Shown: piece by piece, positions 7,462-15,291 of the stretch | How positions within the stretch are numbered: the stretch's first letter is position 1 | Layout of the letters: every line of letters begins with the position of its first letter | Assembly: GCA_001564275.1 (NCBI GenBank) | Contig: LKND01000023.1 | Coordinates: forward strand, 1-36,660 | Length of the DNA stretch: 36,660 nucleotides | Direction: 5' to 3' | Source: Natrialbaceae archaeon Tc-Br11_E2g14 | GTDB taxonomy: Archaea > Halobacteriota > Halobacteria > Halobacteriales > Natrialbaceae | Notes under the pieces: generated by a model | The model's database searches: none | Seen by the model: only the letters and a program-made list of their open reading frames with translations | Told to the model about the DNA's origin: nothing | Made by a program: the position numbers and the translations under genes

Positions 7462-9411
7462 ATGGAACGCAAGGAATTTCGCGACCTCGTCTCGCCCGAG
7501 GCTGCCCGAGAGGCCATCGCGTCGCTTCCGCTCGAGGGTGGCATCGACCGGGTCCCGCTCCGTGAGGCCCGCGGTCGTGTGCTCGTGAGTCGACTCGACG
7601 CCGAACTGGACGTCCCCGGGTTCGATCGCTCGAGCATGGACGGCTACGCGCTGCGGGCCCGAGACACGTTCGGGGTCGACGAGGCCGATCCGGCCCGCCT
7701 CACGGTCGTCGACGCGGTACACGCGGGCGAGGAACCCGACGTCGCAGTCGCGGCGGGCGAAGCCGTCGAGATTTCCACGGGAGCAGTGATGCCAGAGGGA
7801 GCGGACGCGATGGTCCCCGTCGAGCGAACTGACCTCGAATCGGCGGATGGGGCTGACGACCAGCAGCCGACGGTTTTGATCCGCACGAGCGTCGCCCCCG
7901 GTGACAACGTCATGTTCGCCGGTGCCGACGTCGCCGCGGGCGAGCGAGCGCTGGGGCCGGGAACTCGCCTGACAGCCCGCGACATCGGGCTGCTGTCGGC
8001 CCTGGGCATCGACGAGGTCCCGGTTCGCTCGCACCCGCGAGTTGGCATCATCTCCACGGGTGACGAACTCGTTCGTCCGGGCGGTGCGGTCGATCACCGC
8101 CGCGGTGAGATCTACGACGTCAACAGCTACACGATCGCCGCCGGGGTCGAGGAGGCCGGCGGCGAGGCCGTCCTGTATCCACATGCGGGTGACGAGGAGG
8201 CGGCGATGGAACGCGTGCTTCGGGAGGCTGCGGCCGAGTGCGATCTGGTGCTCTCCTCCGGGTCCACGAGTGCCAGTGCCGTCGACGTGATCTACCGCGT
8301 CATCGAGGAACAGGGCGACCTCCTGCTCCATGGAGTGAGCATCAAGCCCGGAAAGCCGATGCTCGTGGGTCGCCTCGAGGGGATGACGCCCGAGGCGGGC
8401 CAGGATGCCAGCCAGGCTGACGAGGCCGGGTCCGCCCCCTCGGCGTACGTCGGCCTCCCCGGCTACCCAGTCTCCGCGATGATGGTGTTTCGCACCTTCG
8501 TCGCCCCGGTGATCCGACAGGCAGCGGGGCTTCCCGAACCCGAGACGGCGACCGTCACGGGCCGGCTCGCCCGAGAGGAGCGCTCCGATCAGGGCCGCCA
8601 CCGACTCGCCCCGGTCGGGCTGACGACCGACGGCGACGGCGAGACGCTCGTCTATCCCGTCGACAAGGGTAGCGGGGCCACTACGAGTCTCGCCGACGCC
8701 GACGGCCTGATCGAGATCGATGCCGATACCGACTACCTCGAAGCGGGAACCGAACTCGAGGTGACACTGTTTTCGCCCGACACCAGCCCGCCGACGCTGT
8801 TCGCCGTCGGCGAGGACGACCCGACGCTCAATCGGCTCCTCGACCGCCTCGAGCACCCGCGTTTTCTCCCCATCGGCACCCGGCCGGGACTCCGTCGTCT
8901 TCGCGATGGTGTCCCCGACGTCGCGGTCGTCGCAGGTCCGATCGAACGCGAGATTCCCGGCGTCGACATCGGCGGCTGGCGTCGCGAGTGGGGGCTGGTC
9001 GTCCCGGCGGGCAACCCGGCCGACGTCGAGGGGCTCGCGGCTCTCGTGGATCGGGATCTCGCGTTCGTCAACCGCACGACAGACTCCGGCCTCCGGACGA
9101 GCCTCGGAAACACGGTTGCCGCCCTCGCGAACGAGCGGGGGGTCGATCGACACGACATCACCCGTGCAATCGAGGGCTTCGACATCGGTCTGCGGGCGCA
9201 CGAGAGCCCGCCCCGGACCGTCGCCGCCGGCGACGCAGACGCCGCTCTCGGCCTTCGCTCGACGGCCGAGTACCTCGGCCTCGAGTTCGTCCCCCTCGGG
9301 GAGCAACCGGTCAGACTCGTCGCTGCGGCGGACCGCCTCGAAAAACCGGGGGTGGTCGAACTCGAGGCGACGCTTCGGTCCCCGGATGGCGGTTCGAACG
9401 ACACGTCGTAA
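7462..9411 (+). CDS. moeA: MoeA fused to a periplasmic-binding-protein-like (LysR substrate) domain
   Basis: A 649-residue two-part protein. Residues 1 to about 430 are MoeA: FDRSSMDGYALRARDTFG, ISTGAVMPEGADAMV, VGIISTGDELVRPGG, VSIKPGKPMLVGRL and GLPGYPVSAMMVF. The SGGxSxG loop of ordinary MoeA is replaced by LSSGSTSASAVD, a variant I associate with the fused subfamily. Residues about 455-640 form a domain starting LFAVGEDDPTLNRLLDRLE and including DVAVVAGPIEREI, WGLVVPAGNPADV and FVNRTTDSGLRTSL, the PBP-like domain also found in molybdate-binding LysR/ModE-type regulators. It may sense molybdate or a related oxyanion for the insertion reaction; that is inference. ATG 7462 is the first start with MoeA homology. 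Confidence 0.92.
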   Translation: MERKEFRDLVSPEAAREAIASLPLEGGIDRVPLREARGRVLVSRLDAELDVPGFDRSSMDGYALRARDTFGVDEADPARLTVVDAVHAGEEPDVAVAAGEAVEISTGAVMPEGADAMVPVERTDLESADGADDQQPTVLIRTSVAPGDNVMFAGADVAAGERALGPGTRLTARDIGLLSALGIDEVPVRSHPRVGIISTGDELVRPGGAVDHRRGEIYDVNSYTIAAGVEEAGGEAVLYPHAGDEEAAMERVLREAAAECDLVLSSGSTSASAVDVIYRVIEEQGDLLLHGVSIKPGKPMLVGRLEGMTPEAGQDASQADEAGSAPSAYVGLPGYPVSAMMVFRTFVAPVIRQAAGLPEPETATVTGRLAREERSDQGRHRLAPVGLTTDGDGETLVYPVDKGSGATTSLADADGLIEIDADTDYLEAGTELEVTLFSPDTSPPTLFAVGEDDPTLNRLLDRLEHPRFLPIGTRPGLRRLRDGVPDVAVVAGPIEREIPGVDIGGWRREWGLVVPAGNPADVEGLAALVDRDLAFVNRTTDSGLRTSLGNTVAALANERGVDRHDITRAIEGFDIGLRAHESPPRTVAAGDADAALGLRSTAEYLGLEFVPLGEQPVRLVAAADRLEKPGVVELEATLRSPDGGSNDTS

Positions 9412-9455
9412 TAGACGACTTTTGCATTGTGACGGTCTTACTGTGGCGAATGTCG

Positions 9456-9461
9456 TTATAT
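9456..9461 (+). promoter_or_regulatory. Possible TATA box of the HTH-10 regulator
   Basis: TTATAT lies about 40 bases before the ATGATG start region at 9500-9505, within the 88-bp gap after the moeA-PBP gene. This would allow transcription independent of the moeA genes. Confidence 0.4.
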
Positions 9462-9502
9462 CTGGAGTAGCAGTTTTAGGGCTAAGCGGTGTAGGAGGGA
9501 TG

Positions 9503-10147
9503 ATGTCGACGATCGCGGAATTTCGCATTCCCGCCGCGGATACGACGATGGGGCGTACGTTCGAGGCGGTGCCAGCCCTCACGATCGAGCTCGAGTCGTC
9601 GGTTTCGAATTCCCTGCCGTCGCTCTGGGCGAGTGGGGTCGAGCGCGCCACCCTCGAGGGCGCGTTCCGGGCCGATCCGACTGTCGACGACTTTGTCATG
9701 ATCGCCGAAACCGACGACCGCATACTCTACGACGTCGACTCGCCGGCCGCTCAGCGGCTCTACGACCACCTGCTTGCAGCCGATGGCTCCCTCCTCGAGG
9801 GGTCAGGAACGGACGGCTGGTGGCAGTTCAAGATGCGATTTCGATCCCGTGACCACCTCGTCGAGACCCACGAGTGTCTGGCCGACCGGGAGATGACCGT
9901 CGATCTTGTCCGGGTGACCGATATCTCCTCGGCCCTCGGCAGTGGGACACGGCTGACACCAGAACAGCACGAGGCACTGGTTGCAGCCCTCGAGCGAGGG
10001 TATTTCCAGATCCCGCGACAGATCACGATGGAGGAACTGGCGACGGAACTGGACATCTCCCACCAGGCGCTCTCCGAGCGGTTGCGGCGGGCCTACGGAA
10101 CCCTCGTGGACGCCGAGTTACAGCCGGTCAACGAGACGAGTCGGTGA
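9503..10147 (+). CDS. HTH-10 family DNA-binding regulator (short Bat-like)
   Basis: A 214-residue regulator of the bacterio-opsin-activator-like HTH-10 family. Residues 1-140 form the sensory-like N-terminal domain typical of short members (STIAEFRIPAADTTMGRTFE near the start, and WWQFKMRFRSRDHLVETHE), without PAS or GAF domains. The C-terminus carries the HTH-10 motif: LTPEQHEALVAALERGYFQI, TMEELATELDISHQALSERL and a closing helix. GGAGG at 9494-9498 suits ATG 9503 better than the adjacent ATG 9500. Its targets are unknown; being 88 bp behind moeA-PBP makes molybdenum metabolism one candidate, but these regulators are scattered widely in haloarchaea. Confidence 0.9.
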   Translation: MSTIAEFRIPAADTTMGRTFEAVPALTIELESSVSNSLPSLWASGVERATLEGAFRADPTVDDFVMIAETDDRILYDVDSPAAQRLYDHLLAADGSLLEGSGTDGWWQFKMRFRSRDHLVETHECLADREMTVDLVRVTDISSALGSGTRLTPEQHEALVAALERGYFQIPRQITMEELATELDISHQALSERLRRAYGTLVDAELQPVNETSR

Positions 10148-10250
10148 GGCGGTTCCTGGCGCGGTGTGTTCGGTCTCGAGCGGAGGCCCCTGGGTGGCGC
10201 TGCTGGTCGATGCCAGGGGTGCGAGAGCGTCGCCTTCATCACGCGTGCGT

Positions 10251-10305
10251 GCCGTCGCTCGCAGGATTGCTCGCGACAGGATGCGCGGTCCGGGATTTGA
10301 ACCCG
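10251..10305 (-). repeat. Duplicate of the tRNA-Gly 3' end and flank (attachment-like scar)
   Basis: A 55-bp sequence that recurs at 10360-10414 with a single mismatch. The shared part contains 24 bases of the tRNA (discriminator base, 3' acceptor strand, T loop and most of the T arm) plus 31 bases downstream of the tRNA. The 54 bp between the copies is unrelated apart from a gattcaaacccg stretch that resembles the T arm. This layout is what remains after insertion and loss of an element at a tRNA 3' end, or after a local tandem duplication. Confidence 0.8.
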
Positions 10306-10390
10306 ATGGCGAGCTCTCGTCTCGTTCGGGCTCGCGTGATTCAAACCCGTCTTCCGATCGCCGTCGCTCGCGGGATTGCTCGCGACAGGA

Positions 10391-10462
10391 TGCGCGGTCC
10401 GGGATTTGAACCCGGGTCATCAGCTTGGAAGGCTGAGGTCATAGCCGCTAGACCAACCACGC
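10391..10462 (-). tRNA. tRNA-Gly (anticodon TCC)
   Basis: The minus strand folds into a full cloverleaf of 72 bases without encoded CCA. The acceptor arm GCGTGGT pairs with ACCGCGC (one G-U pair) and the discriminator is A. The anticodon stem TCAGC/GCTGA encloses loop CTTCCAA with anticodon TCC, which reads GGA/GGG glycine codons. The T arm is CCGGG-TTCAAAT-CCCGG. No intron is present. Its 3' half is partially duplicated downstream at 10251-10305. Confidence 0.93.
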
Positions 10463-10795
10463 TCGCATACGCCGATTCGAGGTGGATGGTTAAGTCCGTT
10501 ACCCTTTCCGACGACTGCGTCGCGGTCTCGCTTGTCACCTCCCCACAGACAACCGCAGGGCTCACCTCGCCAACACGGTGCTCGAGTACGCACACCTGCC
10601 TGGTCGATCACGACGTCTGGGGGACGAGATTCGAGGTATCGAAACCGACAGCTTTCACATGCGCTGGCTCGCCAGTACGCATATGCCACGACCCTCGAAC
10701 CGCGTCTTGCCCTGGCCGACCCGCATCGTCCCTGGCCTCGAGGCGTCACGAATCTCGACCCGATTGGCCCGTACAGCCCCTCTGGCGGGTGATCG
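10463..10795. other. Gap of 333 bp between tRNA-Gly and cobB
   Basis: No convincing gene. The minus-strand stretch about 25-35 bases before the tRNA (gacttaacc, near 10490) could be the tRNA promoter. Open frames in the gap are Arg/Pro-rich and unlike haloarchaeal proteins. Confidence 0.6.
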
Positions 10796-12157
10796 ATGGT
10801 GAGCCCGGCTCAGTTGGGCCAGGGGGCACCGCCTGGGTTCGTGATTGGCGGTGTGAGCTCCGGCGTCGGGAAAACCGTCGCCACCCTCGCGATCAGCCAC
10901 GCGCTCGACGACGCCGGGTACCGAGTCCAGCCGGCGAAGGCTGGGCCGGACTTCATCGATCCGAGCCATCACACAGCCCTGCTCGAGTGTCCCTCGCGAA
11001 CGCTCGACCTGTGGCTCTGTGGTGCCGACGGCGTTCGTCGTAACTACGCCCGTGGCGAGGGCGATATGTGTCTCGTCGAGGGTGCCATGGGCCTCTACGA
11101 CGGTGACGGCTCGAGCACGGCGATGGTGGCCGAAGCGCTCGAGCTCCCCGTCGTTCTCGTCGTCGACGCCAGTGCGGGCATGGAGAGTGTCGCAGCCACG
11201 GCATACGGCTTTCAACGCTACGCCGCGACGATCGATCGGGACGTCGAGGTGGCGGGGATCGTCGCCCAGCGCGCTCACGGCGGCGTTCACGAGCAAGGCA
11301 TCCGGGATGCCCTTCCCGACGACCTCACGTACTTCGGCCGAATCCCGCCCTCGAGCGATCTCGAGATCCCGGACCGACACCTCGGCCTCGAGATGGGTTC
11401 GGAGGCGGGGCTGCCACGCGAGGCGCTCGCCGAAGCTACCGAGACGCTCGACGTGGCGGCGCTGGCCGCGATCGCGCGGGTGCCACCGGGACTCGACGGC
11501 CCAGGGGCGATGGAGACCGCTGGCGGTCGTAGCAAGCCGGTCGAGGCCACCGTCGCCGTCGCCGATGACGCCGCCTTCTGCTTCCGCTACCCCGCCACCA
11601 TCGAACGCTTCCGCGAGCGTGCCGACCTGGTGACCTTTTCGCCCGTCGCCGGCGATCCGGTCCCCGAGTGCGACGCGGTCTATTTACCTGGCGGCTACCC
11701 AGAACTTCACGCCTCGACACTCGAGACGAGCGGGACGCTCGCCGAACTCGGCAACCGAGCCAGCGAAGGGCTGGCAGTCCTCGGGGAGTGTGGCGGGTTG
11801 ATGGCGATGGGCCAGACGCTCACGACGGCCGAGGGGGACACCCACGAGATGGGCGGTATTCTCCCGGCCGACGTGACCATGCACGACCGGTACCAGGCGC
11901 TCGATCACGTCGAACTCGAGGCGCTCGAGGGGACGCTCACCGCCCGCGCCGGCGAGCGGATTCGAGGCCACGAGTTTCACTACTCGAGTGCCGACGTCGA
12001 CCGGGCGCCTGACGCTCGGTTCGCGTTCGAGACCGTTCGCGGGAAGGGAATCACTGGCGACCGAGATGGCCTCGTGGCGTACGACTCACTCGGGACCTAC
12101 GCCCACGTTCACCCCGAGAGTGGGGCGTTCGATCGGTTCCTCGAGAGCCTCGAATAG
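10796..12157 (+). CDS. cobB: Cobyrinic acid a,c-diamide synthase (CobB/CbiA)
   Basis: A 453-residue glutamine-dependent amidase of cobalamin synthesis that amidates the a and c side chains of cobyrinate using ATP. The N-terminal half is a dethiobiotin-synthetase-like P-loop domain: GGVSSGVGKTVATLA (residues 18-32), then AGPDFIDPSHHT and VEGAMGLYDG. The C-terminal half is a class I glutamine amidotransferase: AVYLPGGYPELHA, catalytic Cys332 in LGECGGLMAMG, and the late RIRGHEFHYSS and GTYAHVHP His segment. Length and order are standard. It is not next to other cobalamin genes; neighbours are tRNA-Gly and a UspA protein in the opposite direction, so it is probably monocistronic. Confidence 0.95.
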   Translation: MVSPAQLGQGAPPGFVIGGVSSGVGKTVATLAISHALDDAGYRVQPAKAGPDFIDPSHHTALLECPSRTLDLWLCGADGVRRNYARGEGDMCLVEGAMGLYDGDGSSTAMVAEALELPVVLVVDASAGMESVAATAYGFQRYAATIDRDVEVAGIVAQRAHGGVHEQGIRDALPDDLTYFGRIPPSSDLEIPDRHLGLEMGSEAGLPREALAEATETLDVAALAAIARVPPGLDGPGAMETAGGRSKPVEATVAVADDAAFCFRYPATIERFRERADLVTFSPVAGDPVPECDAVYLPGGYPELHASTLETSGTLAELGNRASEGLAVLGECGGLMAMGQTLTTAEGDTHEMGGILPADVTMHDRYQALDHVELEALEGTLTARAGERIRGHEFHYSSADVDRAPDARFAFETVRGKGITGDRDGLVAYDSLGTYAHVHPESGAFDRFLESLE

Positions 12158-12170
12158 CCCGTACGAGAAG

Positions 12171-12554
12171 TCACCACTCGAGTGCCACGACGGCGACTGG
12201 TCGGACCGTCTCCGCCAGAATTGCCGTGGTCGTCGATCCAACCGCCTCGGTCGCGTCGGGTCGGCCGCCACGGACGCCCACCACGAGTTCGTCCGCGTCG
12301 TCTCTCTCGGCACACTCGAGGATAGCGCTCGACGGGTGGTCGGCCTCGACGACGACCGTCTCGACGCCCTCGAATCCCGCGAGTCGGACGCGGACCACGT
12401 TCAGGGCCTCCTCGGCGTCCATCCGTGCGTCGGGGCTGTCGGGACTGGCAACAGCAACGGCGGTGATCGCGTCGAGTTCGCCCCCGCGTTCCTGCACATA
12501 ATCGCAGACGGCGGCCGCCGTGTGAACCGTGTCGACCGCGAGAAGCACGTCCAT
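12171..12554 (-). CDS. UspA-family universal stress protein
   Basis: A 127-residue single-domain Usp protein. It opens with MDVLLAVDTVHTAAAVCDYV, the first strand and helix of the Rossmann-like Usp fold, carries ITAVAVASPDSPDAR and closes with DELVVGVRGGRPDATEAVGS and PVAVVALEW. The ATP-binding G-x2-G-x9-G-S/T pattern is loosely present (GVRGG... AVGSTT). Its role is unknown. It is convergent with cobB, with a 13-bp gap between the stops. Confidence 0.85.
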   Translation of the reverse strand: MDVLLAVDTVHTAAAVCDYVQERGGELDAITAVAVASPDSPDARMDAEEALNVVRVRLAGFEGVETVVVEADHPSSAILECAERDDADELVVGVRGGRPDATEAVGSTTTAILAETVRPVAVVALEW

Positions 12555-12665
12555 GGGTCACTCGAGGAGACCGGTGTCAATGAACCCGACGGCTGTGTGG
12601 GACAAGGATTCACGGGACTCCACGTCTTGCCGTGATACATCGGGTAGCTCGATCATGTCCTCGAG

Positions 12666-13193
12666 TCAGGCTCCCGGGGAGCACTCGAGGGGCTCGAGTT
12701 CGAGAATCGTCGCCACCAACGTCTCCAGGTCGTCCTCATCGGAGCCCACCACGGCCCCGGCAACCGGGCGGGACTCCTCGCCGACGACGACCGACGGTAG
12801 CGGCGCCTCCCGATAGCCCTCGACCAGCACGACGTCGTACCCTCGGTGGGCGTGGCGCTGAAGCACGCTCTCGAGTGCACACAGTTCGGGGTCGGCTCCG
12901 GTCTCGAAGAGCCTGGGCGCCGCCTGTTCGGCCGGCGGCGCGCGTTTGCCGCCGGGGGTGATTTCGAACGTGGCCGTCGGGGTGATCCCGACGACACTGG
13001 TCGCCCCTGCTTGCCGGTGGCGGTCGGTGTCGGTTCCGGGATCGTCCACCTCGATGTCGTGGTGGATCGACTTGATCGTCCCGACGCGCCACTCCTCGCC
13101 CAGGGCCGCGAGCAGTCCCTCCACGAGTGTCGTCTTTCCCGAATCGCTCGGGCCAACGATGCAGACCACCCGTAGCCCGGTGACTCCAGTCAT
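12666..13193 (-). CDS. mobB: Molybdopterin-guanine dinucleotide biosynthesis protein MobB
   Basis: A 175-residue P-loop GTPase-like protein that assists conversion of molybdopterin to its guanine dinucleotide form. Visible: Walker A GPSDSGKTT (residues 14-22), VGTIKSIHHDIEVDDPGTDT (MobB signature with the two His), HRQAGATSVVGI, and VVLVEGYREAPLPSVVV (Walker-B-like strand). The ATG at 13193 is the natural start. It belongs to the same pathway as the two moeA genes about 3-6 kb away; mobA itself is not in the window. It is about 110 bp upstream of the UspA gene on the same strand and may be read with it. Confidence 0.93.
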   Translation of the reverse strand: MTGVTGLRVVCIVGPSDSGKTTLVEGLLAALGEEWRVGTIKSIHHDIEVDDPGTDTDRHRQAGATSVVGITPTATFEITPGGKRAPPAEQAAPRLFETGADPELCALESVLQRHAHRGYDVVLVEGYREAPLPSVVVGEESRPVAGAVVGSDEDDLETLVATILELEPLECSPGA

Positions 13194-13266
13194 ATCCGTT
13201 CATGTGAGTCGCTCGAGCAAGTCGGTACTGGTTCACGCGCAGGATGGCGGTCTCGACGGGGCTGGA

Positions 13267-13788
13267 TCACTTTCGCCGCCAGGACCAGATCGACGCACCG
13301 GCGGAGACCGACGACACGGCCCCCTCCCCGTTCCCTCGGCGTCGGTGGGCGACCGTCAGGTAGTAGACGATCACGTAACCCAGGATGGCGAGGCCGGTAG
13401 CGATGACGAGGTTGCCGACGAGGAGCAGGTGCCCGACGGTGACGAGCGTCGCGAGGGAGATGGCCGACGGCTCGACGAGTGGCTGTGTGCCGAAGATCAC
13501 CGCCCCCAGCTGGTAACTCGCGACGTAGACCGCGGGTTTGATCAGCGGGTTCATGACCGCGATGGAGGCGAACATGGCGGGTTTGCTCACCCACGAAAAC
13601 CAGTAGGCAAGCAGGAAGAACAGCCCGATTCCCAGGCCACCAGTGGGCATGGCCGTTACGAAAATGCCGATGGCGAAACTGATCGCGACCTCGTGAGGTG
13701 TGTGTTGCTCCCGGAACGCGGCCAGCAACGCACGTCTGATGCGATCTTGATAGCGATCAAGACGGTCGCGAACCATGGGACGTATCAT
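13267..13788 (-). CDS. DUF2062 membrane protein
   Basis: A 173-residue protein with several hydrophobic helices typical of DUF2062: EVAISFAIGIFVTAMPTGGL, IGLFFLLAYWF, AMFASIAVMNPLIKPAVY and HLLLVGNLVIATGLAILGY. A basic N-terminal helix and a basic tail lie on the cytoplasmic side. The function is unknown; some relatives are fused to glycosyltransferases. I chose ATG 13788 because a T-rich promoter element (13811-13818, minus strand) lies about 24 bases upstream, fitting a leaderless message; ATG 13776 is the alternative. It is divergent from larA. Confidence 0.83.
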   Translation of the reverse strand: MIRPMVRDRLDRYQDRIRRALLAAFREQHTPHEVAISFAIGIFVTAMPTGGLGIGLFFLLAYWFSWVSKPAMFASIAVMNPLIKPAVYVASYQLGAVIFGTQPLVEPSAISLATLVTVGHLLLVGNLVIATGLAILGYVIVYYLTVAHRRRGNGEGAVSSVSAGASIWSWRRK

Positions 13789-13810
13789 CACACGCTTGTC
13801 CCGTGTGGAC

Positions 13811-13818
13811 AAAAACGT
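13811..13818 (-). promoter_or_regulatory. TATA-like box for the DUF2062 gene
   Basis: The minus strand reads atacgttttt, ending 23-24 bases before ATG 13788. This distance is usual for leaderless haloarchaeal genes. Confidence 0.45.
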
Positions 13819-14040
13819 ATCGCCAATCCGTGAGGTCTGTCAGACGGGTGTCCTCTTCCAAACCCCCGTATTTCGACGCGTTTCCGTGCCCGTCCCGCTC
13901 ACTGCCCCCAATATTTGTCTCTGTATCTATGTTTCCGATCGATAGATCCCTCGCCCGGACACAGGAGCGTCGACTCGGTACGGACGACCAGCGGTGAACG
14001 GGACAGCAAACCGTATGAGGGGACCCAACGTACGACGAAC

Positions 14041-15270
14041 ATGACGATTTCGATACCGCTCGGAACCGACGAGCGTCCCCTCGAGATCGAGTCGGCCACG
14101 GTCGCTAGGCCTCCCGGTGGGACCCCCGTGGACGTTCGTGGCGCGGCCGCGCAGGCGGTCTCGAATCCCCACGGCCCGGCACTCACTGATCGTGTCGATC
14201 CCGACGATTCGGTGGCGATCGTCATCACCGACGCCACCCGGGACGTACCGGACGACGTCCTGCTCGAGGTGTTGCTCACGACCCTGGGCCGAGCGGGTGT
14301 CGACCGATCACAGGTTAGCGTGGTGATCGGGCTGGGGCTCCACCGCCCGATGACCGATGCCGAGATCGGGGACATGCTCGGCCCGCACGCCGAGTTGGCG
14401 ATCAACCATGATCCCACGGACGTGGTTACGGTCGGGACGGTCGACGGCTGTCCGGTCGAGATCGGCCGGCCGGTAGCCGAGGCTGACGTGGTCTGCTCGA
14501 CGGGTGTCGTCGAACCCCACCAGTACGCCGGCTTCTCCGGGGGTGCGAAGACGGTCGTCATCGGTGCGGGGAGCGAGTCGCTCATCGGCTACACCCACGG
14601 TCCCGGGATGCTCGCTCGAGACGGTGTGCGGTTGGGCCGAATCGAGGACAACCCGTTTCGGGCGACACTCGATCGAGCGGGCGACCTCGCCGATATCGAG
14701 TTCTGTTGTAACCTCACGCACGGTCCGGCGGGCGTGCTCGACGTCAGTGCCGGCGACCCAAGAGCCGTCGTCGCCGACCTCGCGAGCACCGCACGGGCTG
14801 CCCTGGCCGCCCCCCTCGAGCCCACTCGAGCGTTCGATGCGGTCGTCTGTGGCGTCGGTGCGCCGAAAGATGCGAATCTCTACCAGGCGACCCGGGCGGC
14901 GACCTACGTCGCGCTGGGAGCGCACAACCCCCTCGCTGTGGGGGGTCGACTGGTCGTTCCTGCCGAACTACCCGAGGGCGTCGGGTCTGGTACCGGCGAA
15001 CGCCGGTTCGGTGAGCGCCTCCGCGCCGCGACGAGTGCGGCGTCGCTGTACGACGAGATGCGCGGTGGATACGAACCCGGTGCCCAGCGGGCGTTCGTCC
15101 TCGCTCGCGTCCTTCGAGAGTACGACGTGTGGGTCACCGACAACGCGGTTCCCGACGTTCTCGAGTCGCGACTCTGCAGCCACGCCCCCCGCGCCGAGGA
15201 TGCACTCGGGGGTGCCGAGGACGTGCTCGTGGTGCCGGACGCGATCAACACGCTCCTCGTCGATGGGTGA
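14041..15270 (+). CDS. larA: LarA-family nickel-dependent racemase/epimerase
   Basis: A 409-residue LarA-family protein; characterised members racemise lactate or other 2-hydroxy acids with a covalently bound nickel-pincer nucleotide. The key residues known from the Lactobacillus enzyme all have counterparts: Asp64 and Arg67 in ITDATRDVP, His101 in GLGLHRPMT, His160 and Lys170 in EPHQYAGFSGGAKTVV, and His186 in GYTHGPGM. It should therefore be an active enzyme, though the substrate cannot be named, since the family covers several hydroxy acids and sugar acids. None of the cofactor genes larB, larC or larE is in the window. It faces the HypE-like gene tail to tail with 21 bp between stops. Confidence 0.9.
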   Translation: MTISIPLGTDERPLEIESATVARPPGGTPVDVRGAAAQAVSNPHGPALTDRVDPDDSVAIVITDATRDVPDDVLLEVLLTTLGRAGVDRSQVSVVIGLGLHRPMTDAEIGDMLGPHAELAINHDPTDVVTVGTVDGCPVEIGRPVAEADVVCSTGVVEPHQYAGFSGGAKTVVIGAGSESLIGYTHGPGMLARDGVRLGRIEDNPFRATLDRAGDLADIEFCCNLTHGPAGVLDVSAGDPRAVVADLASTARAALAAPLEPTRAFDAVVCGVGAPKDANLYQATRAATYVALGAHNPLAVGGRLVVPAELPEGVGSGTGERRFGERLRAATSAASLYDEMRGGYEPGAQRAFVLARVLREYDVWVTDNAVPDVLESRLCSHAPRAEDALGGAEDVLVVPDAINTLLVDG

Positions 15271-15291
15271 TCGGTATCACCGCGTCCGACG

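Noticed and set aside
5755..9411. The two moeA genes as a recent tandem duplication
   Set aside because: The proteins differ strongly in their key loops and domain content, so they are old paralogues brought together.
7402..9723. Minus-strand open frame of 773 codons opposite the moeA-PBP gene
   Set aside because: Antisense shadow; it has no recognisable domain, while the plus strand encodes a complete MoeA plus PBP-like protein.
10306..10359. Second tRNA or pseudo-tRNA between the two 55-bp copies
   Set aside because: Only a T-arm-like stretch is present; no acceptor, D or anticodon arm can be folded.
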